Shown here piece by piece: positions 1-5,855 of a DNA stretch of 9,867 nucleotides. A model generated the notes under the pieces. The model had not been told where the DNA came from, searched no databases, and saw nothing but the letters and a program-made list of their open reading frames with translations. Position numbers and translations under genes: made by a program. Position 1 is the stretch's first letter, and each line of letters opens with the position of its first letter. The DNA is taken from positions 1 through 9,867 of the forward strand of contig CAJXIS010000050.1 in the NCBI GenBank assembly GCA_913054115.1. Reading direction: 5' to 3'. This DNA comes from an uncultured Acidimicrobiaceae bacterium. Lineage in GTDB: Bacteria; Actinomycetota; Acidimicrobiia; Acidimicrobiales; MedAcidi-G1.

Positions 1-2
1 CA

Positions 3-644
3 GACGGCGGGGGCGGGGGCGGCGGGAGTTCGGCCGAGCCCGGCCGGGTCCGGGCCAACCTGCGCTCCAATGTGCTCCACCTCCAGGAGACCTTCAGCTG
101 CCTCGAGAAGGCCCGGATGCCGGTCCTTGCCGCCATCCAGGGCGGCTGTATCGGAGGAGCCGTCGACATGGTCACCGCCTGCGACATGCGCTACGCGACC
201 GAGGACGCCTTCTTCTGCATCCAGGAGATCAACATCGGCATGACCGCCGACGTGGGCACGCTGCAGCGGCTCCCCAAGTTGATTCCCGAGGGTGTCTGCC
301 GCGAGCTGGCCTACACGGGTCGCCGGATGCCGGCGGCCGAGGCGAAGGCCGTGGGTCTCGTCAACGAGGTGTTCGCCGACCACGAGGCGTTGCTGGCCGG
401 CGTGCAGGCCGTGGCCGTCGAGATCGCGTCGAAGTCGCCGTTGGCGATCTGGGGGACCAAGGAGATGGTCCGCTACGCCCGCGACCACTCGACCGCCGAT
501 GCCCTCGACTACATCGCCACCTGGCAGGCAGGCATGTTCCACCCGGCCGACATGGTCGAGTCGTTCACGGCGAAGGCGGAGGGCCGGGATCCCGAGTTCG
601 AGTCTCTGCGGCCGTTCCGTGGCGGCGTCGGAGGCGGAGTCTGA
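3..644 (+). CDS. Delta3,5-delta2,4-dienoyl-CoA isomerase (enoyl-CoA hydratase superfamily), 5' end outside window
   Basis: Crotonase-fold enzyme expected to shift the double bonds of 3,5-dienoyl-CoA to 2,4-dienoyl-CoA during beta-oxidation of unsaturated fatty acids. The reading frame is open from the window edge, so the true start lies upstream; the GTG at 72 is internal, because the residues before it (RVRANLRSN) align with the family. Numbering from that GTG, the oxyanion-hole segment GGCIGG is at residues 24-29. The three acidic residues that define mammalian ECH1-type dienoyl-CoA isomerases are present with the right spacing: D32 (in AVDMVTACD), E52 (in QEINIG) and D60 (in TADVGTLQRLPK). 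The downstream SKSPLAIWGTKE and YARDHS segments also fit ECH1. About 213 residues are visible of a usual 270-330. A run of seven glycines lies upstream, in a variable loop. A generic enoyl-CoA hydratase is less likely because of the third acidic residue. The stop is 21 bp from the convergent neighbour. Confidence 0.88.
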   Translation, partial: DGGGGGGGSSAEPGRVRANLRSNVLHLQETFSCLEKARMPVLAAIQGGCIGGAVDMVTACDMRYATEDAFFCIQEINIGMTADVGTLQRLPKLIPEGVCRELAYTGRRMPAAEAKAVGLVNEVFADHEALLAGVQAVAVEIASKSPLAIWGTKEMVRYARDHSTADALDYIATWQAGMFHPADMVESFTAKAEGRDPEFESLRPFRGGVGGGV

Positions 645-665
645 GCGGTTCCCCCCGGTGGACGG

Positions 666-1256
666 CTACTGGTCGGGTGCCCGGAAGACCAGGTCGAGGT
701 CGCCCAGGCGGACGAGCGCCCCACTGACCCAACCGCCGAGGGCGCCGAAGTGGTCGTCGAGGAGCGCACCGTCCTCGAGCGCCTCCTCGTCGAGTTCGTA
801 GGTCCCCTCGTACGAGAACTCGATGGCCCAATCGGGGTCGTCGAGGCCCCGGTCGTAGATCGTCTCGACGGTGGGACCGGCCGCCTCGAGCTGCACGTCG
901 CCCACGGTCGGAGGATCGGGCAGCACGAGGATCACGGCCGTCGGGTCCGGGGCGCCGACGAGTCGCTGGACGCGGAGCACCACCTCGATCGTGATCTGCG
1001 GGGGTTCGCCGGATTCTCCGTCGAGGGTCCACTGCCGGTAGGCGGTCTGTGACCAGGTGGGCCACTCGAGGGTGAGGTCGCATCGGACCCGTGGCGGGTC
1101 GCCTTCGCCCGGCAGGCCGTAGGAGGTCTCCCAGGTCAGGTCGCCGAGCATCACGTCGACCTGGAAGTGTTCCTCGAGTGCGAGTCGTTCGAGGCGCGCT
1201 GCCTCGAGGGCCTCTCGCAGGGCGCCGATGGCGTCGGTGAAGACATGGTCGAGCAC
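666..1256 (-). CDS. Hypothetical protein, no family recognised
   Basis: I do not recognise this protein. From the GTG at 1256 it has 196 residues, begins VLDHVFTDAIGALREALE and is acidic, with no signal peptide, membrane segment or cysteine-rich motif that I can see. An N-terminal amphipathic helix (ALREALEAARLERLALEEHF) is followed by alternating strand-like segments, including VRCDLTLEWPTW, ITIEVVLRVQRL and AVILVLPDPP. An acidic stretch (YELDEEALEDGALLDD) comes near the C-terminus, suggesting a small soluble beta-rich protein. The frame stays open to a GTG at 1325, but that start would leave only 8 bp before the divergent glycosylase gene and add a non-conserved-looking MWLAAPWIAAPG leader. 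The 1256 start has a TACCCT hexamer 9 nt upstream. Third positions are strongly GC-biased, which supports real coding. The start is uncertain. Confidence 0.6.
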   Translation of the reverse strand: MLDHVFTDAIGALREALEAARLERLALEEHFQVDVMLGDLTWETSYGLPGEGDPPRVRCDLTLEWPTWSQTAYRQWTLDGESGEPPQITIEVVLRVQRLVGAPDPTAVILVLPDPPTVGDVQLEAAGPTVETIYDRGLDDPDWAIEFSYEGTYELDEEALEDGALLDDHFGALGGWVSGALVRLGDLDLVFRAPDQ

Positions 1257-1265
1257 GGTCCGCTC

Positions 1266-1271
1266 AGGGTA
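1266..1271 (-). promoter_or_regulatory. Candidate -10 element (TACCCT) for the hypothetical gene
   Basis: On the minus strand, TACCCT matches the actinobacterial TAnnnT -10 pattern and lies 9 nt before the GTG at 1256, which would give a leaderless or nearly leaderless message. I see no convincing -35. It supports choosing the 1256 start over the GTG at 1325, but a single hexamer in GC-rich DNA is weak evidence. Confidence 0.25.
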
Positions 1272-1333
1272 GACGGTCGGGGAGACGGTGCCCGGGGCGG
1301 CGATCCATGGTGCGGCGAGCCACACTGCGCCCC

Positions 1334-2536
1334 ATGTCCGGTTCCGACCTGTCGATCGCCGAGGCCCGTCGCCTGGCTTTGGGTGCGCAGGGCTTCACCG
1401 ATCCGCCGCCATCGGGGAGCGTGGACGTGCGGCACTTCCGGCGCGTGCTCAGCCGTCTGGGCCTGTTGCAGCTCGACTCCGTCCAGGCCGTGTGCCGGTC
1501 GCACTTCCTGCCCGTGTACAGCCGCCTCGGCCCCTACGACCGGGCGGCGCTCGACGACTGGTTGTGGCATTCCGGCGAGATGTTCGAGGCATGGTCGCAC
1601 GAGGCGTCGATCGTCCCGGTGGCGATGGAGCCCCAGTTGCGATGGTTCAAGCAGTTGGTGGCAGACGGGGAGGTCTGGCCCGGATTCCACGCCATGGCGA
1701 CCACACACGCCGACTACGTGGCGGGGGTGCTGGACGAGGTGCATCGGCACGGCCCACTGTTCGCAGGCGACCTGAGCGATCCCCGCCCCCGGCGTGGCAC
1801 CTGGTGGAACGGACGGTCCGATGGCCGGCGAGCCCTCGACTGGCTGTTCCGGACCGGCGAGGTGGGCATCACCCGAACCGGCAACTTCGAAAAGGGGTTC
1901 AGTCGTCTGGCGCACCTGATTCCCGAGGAGGTCCGACTCCTGCCGACGCCGGACGCCCACGAGGCACAACGGGACCTCCTGGAACGGGCCGCCCGATCCC
2001 ATGGAGTGGGCACGGCTGCCGACCTGGCCGACTACTTTCGCCTCCGGATGCCCGAGGCCCGACCCCGGATCGCCGAACTGGTCGAGGCCGGTCGCCTGCT
2101 GGAGGTCTCGGTCGAGGGATGGCAGCAACCGGGGCTTCGACACCCGGAGGCCGTGGTGCCACGGAAGGTCGACGCCCGGGCGTTGCTGTCGCCGTTCGAT
2201 CCGGTCGTCTGGTTCCGCCCGCGCGCCGAGCGGCTGTTCGGCTTCCGCTACCGGATCGAGATCTATGTGCCGGCCGAGAAGCGGGAGTACGGCTACTACG
2301 TGCTCCCGTTCCTGCTCGGCGAAGGGCTGGTGGGCCGGGTGGATGTCAAGGCCGACCGGGCCGGTGGGCGCCTGCTGGCTCGAGGCGTGTTCGCCGAGGA
2401 GGGGGTCGATCGGGAGCGGGTGGGTGCCGAGCTGGCCGTTGAACTCGAGCGCCTTGCGGACTTTCTCGGACTCGACGAGGTCGTCGTCGGACGGCGGGGG
2501 AACCTGGCGGCGGCGTTGCGGGCGGCGCGTCGCTGA
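1334..2536 (+). CDS. ycaQ: YcaQ/AlkX-type (AlkZ-like) DNA glycosylase, winged-helix protein
   Basis: Monofunctional DNA glycosylase of the HTH_42 / DUF1006 family, whose members excise bulky N-alkylated bases and unhook DNA interstrand crosslinks. The predicted protein has 400 residues, the usual family length (about 400). The N-terminal region carries LSRLGLLQLDSVQ with the catalytic-type tripeptide Q46-L47-D48. This QxD form is the one known from E. coli YcaQ/AlkX, while Streptomyces AlkZ has QxQ. WSHEASIVP at residues 87-95 supplies the conserved histidine (H89). The C-terminal LLSPFDPVVWFRPRAERLFGFRYRIEIYVP and YGYYVLPFLLGEGLVGRVDVKADR segments are highly typical of the family. The start is placed at the ATG at 1334 (MSGSDLS) because helix 1 of the family begins just after it. 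An in-frame ATG at 1307 would add nine residues and overlap the neighbouring leader. The upstream CACACT, 7 nt before the ATG, is only a poor -10. The 3' end converges on the CoA-ligase gene with 16 bp between stops. Confidence 0.9.
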   Translation: MSGSDLSIAEARRLALGAQGFTDPPPSGSVDVRHFRRVLSRLGLLQLDSVQAVCRSHFLPVYSRLGPYDRAALDDWLWHSGEMFEAWSHEASIVPVAMEPQLRWFKQLVADGEVWPGFHAMATTHADYVAGVLDEVHRHGPLFAGDLSDPRPRRGTWWNGRSDGRRALDWLFRTGEVGITRTGNFEKGFSRLAHLIPEEVRLLPTPDAHEAQRDLLERAARSHGVGTAADLADYFRLRMPEARPRIAELVEAGRLLEVSVEGWQQPGLRHPEAVVPRKVDARALLSPFDPVVWFRPRAERLFGFRYRIEIYVPAEKREYGYYVLPFLLGEGLVGRVDVKADRAGGRLLARGVFAEEGVDRERVGAELAVELERLADFLGLDEVVVGRRGNLAAALRAARR

Positions 2537-2552
2537 CCGTCGGGCCGGTCGA

Positions 2553-4013
2553 TCAGGTGCGGGCCCTCCGGCGGGCGGCATAGCGGACGAGGTGGCCCAG
2601 GGCCGTGACGGCCCGGTCGGCCGAGGGGTAGCAGAGCCGTCCCGAGTCGCGCACTGCGGCGACCATCGGGTTGTCGGGTCGTGCGACGGCCAGTTCGGAG
2701 GCCACCAGCACGGGCTTGCCGTGTGCGTCGGCTGCTGCTGCGGCGGCCGCCGCATAGCGCCGCTCCTGGCGCTCGTGGTAGTCGACGATGCGTTCGAGCC
2801 CGTGGTCGGGATGGAACGGGCCGCTGCGGGTCAGCGATGCCGTGTTCCCCTGGATCCCGAGTCCCAACTGGACGATCGCATCGACCTCGGGGTGGGCGGC
2901 CGTGAGGTCCAGCAGTTCGGGGATCGTGTCCCGGGTCTCGCCACCGGCCAGGTCGATCGGGTTGTTGCGGCTCCACCGGGGTGGGAGCATCCCGTCGATG
3001 GCGGTCCGCAGGTCGTCGGGCAGGGCCGCGAGCGTCAGGTCGGGGTGGGCGGTCACGGCGTCGGCGGTGACGACGCCCCAGCCGCCGGCCGTGGTCAGCA
3101 CCATCACCCGGTTGCCGGAGGGCAGGGGTTGGGTGGCGAAGGTCGCCGCCGCCTCGAAGGCGGATTCGATGGTGGCTGCTCTGACGAGTCCCGCCTGTCG
3201 GGCCATGCCGTCGAAGATCCGGTCGTCGCTTGCCAGCGAACCGGTGTGTGACGCAGCCGCACGCTGTCCACCGGAGGTGGTGCCGCCCTTGACCACGACG
3301 ACCGGCATCCGCCGGGTGACCTCCCGGACGCGTTCGTAGAAGGCCCGTCCGTCGGGAAGGCCCTCCAGGTAGCAGAGGGCGACGTCGGTCTCGTCGTCTT
3401 CGGCGAACCACTCGAGGTAGTCGGCGACGCTGGTGGCGGCGGCGTTGCCGGCTGAGACTGCCCGGCTGATGCCGATGCCGGTCTGCCCTGCGTAGTTGAG
3501 GAAGGCCGAGACGAAGTTGCCGGACTGTGAGGCCACGGCGATGCGTCCCCGTGGTGGGTAGGGCGCCACGATCTGTGCGCAGAGTCCGGCCGGGGTCGAT
3601 ACCACGCCCTGGCCGTTGGGGCCGGCCAGGACCAGCCCCAGTTCATCGGCCAGCGCCACCAGCCTGGCCTCGGCCTCGATGCCCTCGGGTCCAGCCTCGG
3701 AGTAGCCGCCGGCGGCACAGAACACGGCGCGGACGCCGCGGGCGGCGGCGGTTCGGACGATTCCCTCGTTGGCGCCGGCAGGGGTGCACAGCACGAGCAG
3801 GTCGGCCTGGTTCTCCGGCAGTGCCTCGATGGAGGCGAGGACCGGATGGCCGAGGACCTCGCCCTCTTCACGTCCGACGGCGAAGACCGGGCCGGAGAAG
3901 CCGCAGGACAGGACGTTGTGGAGGGCTACGAAGCCGAACTTGCCCGGATGGCTCGACACGCCGGTGACGACGACGCCCCGAGGCTCGAACAGGGGGGTGA
4001 GGTCGCGTGCCAT
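2553..4013 (-). CDS. ADP-forming acyl-CoA synthetase, CoA-binding/ligase (alpha) subunit
   Basis: Alpha-type subunit of an NDP-forming acyl-CoA synthetase (succinyl-CoA synthetase superfamily), which interconverts acyl-CoA + ADP + Pi with acid + CoA + ATP. The protein has 486 residues (family about 460-490). Residues 1-135 form a CoA-binding Rossmann domain (VVVTGVSSHPGKFG, then LVLAGPNGQG at 127-136). SQSGNF (162-167) and NPIDLAGG (351-358) are superfamily motifs. H256 in AAASHTGSLAS matches the histidine that is phosphorylated in this superfamily. The usual GPNC motif reads GPNG here. An alanine run (421-428) precedes the C-terminal GKPVLVAS strand. The ATG at 4013 is chosen because its A is also the last base of the preceding gene's TGA (TGATG), implying translational coupling. 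The longer frame upstream to 4307 is antisense-like, arginine- and proline-rich noise over the beta-subunit gene. The acyl substrate cannot be told from sequence. Confidence 0.9.
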   Translation of the reverse strand: MARDLTPLFEPRGVVVTGVSSHPGKFGFVALHNVLSCGFSGPVFAVGREEGEVLGHPVLASIEALPENQADLLVLCTPAGANEGIVRTAAARGVRAVFCAAGGYSEAGPEGIEAEARLVALADELGLVLAGPNGQGVVSTPAGLCAQIVAPYPPRGRIAVASQSGNFVSAFLNYAGQTGIGISRAVSAGNAAATSVADYLEWFAEDDETDVALCYLEGLPDGRAFYERVREVTRRMPVVVVKGGTTSGGQRAAASHTGSLASDDRIFDGMARQAGLVRAATIESAFEAAATFATQPLPSGNRVMVLTTAGGWGVVTADAVTAHPDLTLAALPDDLRTAIDGMLPPRWSRNNPIDLAGGETRDTIPELLDLTAAHPEVDAIVQLGLGIQGNTASLTRSGPFHPDHGLERIVDYHERQERRYAAAAAAAADAHGKPVLVASELAVARPDNPMVAAVRDSGRLCYPSADRAVTALGHLVRYAARRRART

Positions 4014-4651
4014 CAGGCGGTCTCGACGAGGGCGTCGACGGCGACCGGTCGGCCATCGACGACGATCAACGGGTTGAGGTCGACCGAGTGGATGTGGGTG
4101 TTCTCGGCGATTCGGGAGAGTGCCATCAGGGTGTCGGCGAGGGCCTCGCGGTCCACGGCCGGTTCGCCACGGAACTCGTCGAGCAGCGACTGTGCGCCGA
4201 GGTCGTCGATGAGGTCGAAGGCGTCGGCACGCTCGAGGGGTGCCAGGCGGAAGGCCACGTCGGCGACCGCCTCGGCGAGGATGCCGCCGAGGCCCAGCAT
4301 GACGCACGGTCCGAACTGCTCGTCCCGGATCAGTCCGGCGATGAGCTCTCGGTTGCCCCGCACCATCGAGCTGATGAGCAGTTCGACCTCTCCGTCCTCT
4401 GGCCGGGCGGCGGCCAGCAGGTCGGCAGCAGCAGCACCGACCTCGTCCGCCGACGAGAGGCCCAGGCGGACGAGGCCGCGCTCGGTCTTGTGGGCGATGG
4501 CATCACCACAGAGCTTGGCCACGACGGGAAGGCCGAGCGACGCTGCGGCTTCCTCGGCCGATCCGATGTCTGCGGCGGTCGTCCACGGCGATACCGCCAC
4601 GCCGGCGTCCTCGACGATCCGTCGTGAGGCGGCTTCGGACAGCGTGGGCAT
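4013..4651 (-). CDS. ADP-forming acyl-CoA synthetase, ATP-grasp (beta) subunit
   Basis: ATP-grasp partner of the following CoA-ligase subunit; the family transfers phosphoryl between nucleotide and the phosphohistidine enzyme. The protein has 212 residues, slightly shorter than the usual 230 or so. Visible motifs are LPVVAKLCGDAIAHKTERGLVRLGL, with the nucleotide-binding lysine K46 and the conserved second histidine H54 (the HK(S/T)(D/E)xGG region of archaeal enzymes), the glycine loop VMLGLGGILAEAVADVAFRLAPL, and the closing metal/ATP motif VDLNPLIVVDG (D191, N193). It starts 33 bp after the adenosine deaminase stop in the same direction, so the three genes may be co-transcribed. No good Shine-Dalgarno lies upstream: a GGAG is present but about 17 nt away. 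The separate beta and alpha genes contrast with the fused single-chain form found in many bacteria. Confidence 0.88.
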   Translation of the reverse strand: MPTLSEAASRRIVEDAGVAVSPWTTAADIGSAEEAAASLGLPVVAKLCGDAIAHKTERGLVRLGLSSADEVGAAAADLLAAARPEDGEVELLISSMVRGNRELIAGLIRDEQFGPCVMLGLGGILAEAVADVAFRLAPLERADAFDLIDDLGAQSLLDEFRGEPAVDREALADTLMALSRIAENTHIHSVDLNPLIVVDGRPVAVDALVETA

Positions 4652-4684
4652 CGGCAGTGCCTAGCACGCTCCGGCTGTCGGCCG

Positions 4685-5791
4685 TCAGGTGGGCCGGGGC
4701 TCCCCGTCGAGCGTGTCGAGCGCTGCGTAGCCGGGCTTGATGACGTCGTTGATGATGGCCAGGCGCTGGTCGAAGGGGGCGAAGGCGCTCTTCATGCCGT
4801 TGATCGTGAGCCAGCGGAAGTCGTCGAGCCCCCATCCGAAGGCCTCCCGAAGTGCCGCGAACTCGGAGCTCATCGAGACGCCGCTCATGAGGCGGTTGTC
4901 GGTGTTGACGGTGACCCGGAAGCCGAGCGACCGCAGGGTGCCGATCGGATGGTCGGCGATCGAGGCGACGGCACCGGTGTGCACGTTGGAGGTCGGGCAG
5001 AGTTCGAGCGGGATGCGCCGGTCGCGGACGAAGGCGGCGAGGCGGCCCACCTGGTGCGTGCCATCGGAATCGGTGGTGATGTCGTCGACGATGCGGACGC
5101 CGTGGCCGAGCCGTTCGGCGCCGCAGAACTGGATCGCCTCCCAGATGGACGCCGGACCGAATGCCTCGCCCGCATGGATCGTGAAGTGGAAGTTCTCGCG
5201 CTGGAGGTACTGGAAGGCAGCGAGGTGCATCGTCGGCGGGTAGCCGGCCTCGCGTCCAGCGATGTCGAAGCCGACCACGCCCTGGTCCCGGTAGCGGACG
5301 GCCGCCTCGGCGATCTGGAGGGAGTCCGTGTCGGTGCGCATCGCCGTGAGGAGGGTGCCGACCGTGAGGCCGGTGCCGTGCGAGCCCACTGCGAAGCCGG
5401 CCAGCACCGCCTCGATGACCTCCTCGAGGGCGAGCCCCTGTTGGGTGAGGAGCGACGGTGCGTATCGGACCTCGGCGTAGACGACGCCGTCGGCTGCCAG
5501 GTCGGCTGCGCACTCGGCGGCCACCCGGTGGCAGGCGTCGGCGTGCTGCATCACGCCGACGGTGTGGGCGAACGTCTCCAGGTAGAGGCCCAGGTCGCGT
5601 CGGTCGGCGCCGCGGACGAACCATGCGGCCAGTTCGTCGACGTCGGTCGTCGGGAGGCCGTCGTAGCCATGGGTGTCGGCCAACTCGATGACCGTGGACG
5701 GGCGCAGGCCGCCGTCGAGGTGGTCGTGCAGGACGACCTTCGGGGCTCGCCGGATGGTCGTGGGATCGAGGGTCGTGCGTGCTTCCTCCAT
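4685..5791 (-). CDS. add: Adenosine deaminase
   Basis: Zinc-dependent cytoplasmic enzyme converting adenosine or deoxyadenosine to inosine or deoxyinosine and ammonia in purine salvage. The protein has 368 residues, typical for the family. All expected metal and catalytic elements are visible: H22 and H24 in LHDHLDGG, the GFDIAGREAGYP substrate loop (about 174-184), H206 and E209 in HAGE, the catalytic-site histidine H230 in RLGHGVRI, ELCPTSNV (263-270), and metal ligand D298 in VNTDNRLMSG. The NTDNRLMS form, rather than NTDDP, is what I associate with actinobacterial enzymes. The start is the ATG at 5791 (MEEARTT); the open frame further upstream runs antisense through the divergent deaminase gene. 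The gene has no Shine-Dalgarno but a TAGCCT hexamer 5 nt before the ATG, suggesting a leaderless transcript. It is the first gene of a possible unit with the acyl-CoA synthetase subunits. 6-Aminodeoxyfutalosine deaminase is a less likely alternative. Confidence 0.93.
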   Translation of the reverse strand: MEEARTTLDPTTIRRAPKVVLHDHLDGGLRPSTVIELADTHGYDGLPTTDVDELAAWFVRGADRRDLGLYLETFAHTVGVMQHADACHRVAAECAADLAADGVVYAEVRYAPSLLTQQGLALEEVIEAVLAGFAVGSHGTGLTVGTLLTAMRTDTDSLQIAEAAVRYRDQGVVGFDIAGREAGYPPTMHLAAFQYLQRENFHFTIHAGEAFGPASIWEAIQFCGAERLGHGVRIVDDITTDSDGTHQVGRLAAFVRDRRIPLELCPTSNVHTGAVASIADHPIGTLRSLGFRVTVNTDNRLMSGVSMSSEFAALREAFGWGLDDFRWLTINGMKSAFAPFDQRLAIINDVIKPGYAALDTLDGEPRPT

Positions 5792-5796
5792 GGGGC

Positions 5797-5802
5797 AGGC
5801 TA
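5797..5802 (-). promoter_or_regulatory. Candidate -10 element (TAGCCT) for leaderless add
   Basis: TAGCCT on the minus strand fits TAnnnT and ends 5 nt before the add ATG at 5791, so transcription starting 6-7 nt downstream of the hexamer would begin at or next to the start codon. No ribosome-binding site is visible, which agrees with a leaderless mRNA. There is no recognisable -35 hexamer at the 16-18 nt spacings I checked. Confidence 0.38.
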
Positions 5803-5815
5803 CCGAACGGTCGCT

Positions 5816-5830
5816 GGCCCGGGTAGGGCC
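5816..5830. repeat. Short inverted repeat in the add/mtaD divergent region
   Basis: GGCCC (5816-5820) and GGGCC (5826-5830) form 5-bp arms around a 5-nt spacer, GGGTA, between the two divergent deaminase promoters. It could be an operator for coordinated control, but short all-GC arms are common by chance in DNA of this composition. Confidence 0.18.
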
Positions 5831-5842
5831 GTCCCTGCGAAC

Positions 5843-5848
5843 TAGCGT
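5843..5848 (+). promoter_or_regulatory. Candidate -10 element (TAGCGT) for leaderless mtaD-like gene
   Basis: TAGCGT fits TAnnnT and ends 7 nt before the GTG at 5856, placing the expected transcription start at the start codon. The sequence between is CGGGTCG, with no good Shine-Dalgarno. It mirrors the arrangement at the divergent add gene and supports the GTG at 5856 as the start. I see no clear -35. Confidence 0.38.
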
Positions 5849-5855
5849 CGGGTCG

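Noticed and set aside
2535..2550. GACCG-N6-CGGTC hairpin at the end of the YcaQ-like gene as a bidirectional terminator
   Set aside because: The stem is only 5 bp, overlaps the stop codon and has no T-tract on either strand; expected by chance at this GC content.
1151..2755. A 534-codon minus-strand frame opposite the YcaQ-like gene
   Set aside because: It has no recognisable motifs and overlaps the well-supported glycosylase gene; the codon bias fits the plus-strand gene.
2737..2760. GCN-type trinucleotide run as a microsatellite
   Set aside because: It is the alanine-rich segment (residues 421-428) of the CoA-ligase subunit, in frame, with mixed alanine codons; ordinary for high-GC coding DNA.
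4014..4307. N-terminal extension of the CoA-ligase subunit to a start at 4307
   Set aside because: The extra 98 residues are Arg/Pro-rich and lie out of frame inside the ATP-grasp subunit gene. The family N-terminus begins exactly at the ATG at 4013.
5790..5855. Alternative ATG at 5790 for the MtaD-like deaminase
   Set aside because: It would overlap the divergent add start codon, lacks a ribosome-binding site and adds a 22-residue leader with no family similarity; the GTG at 5856 fits the conserved N-terminus.
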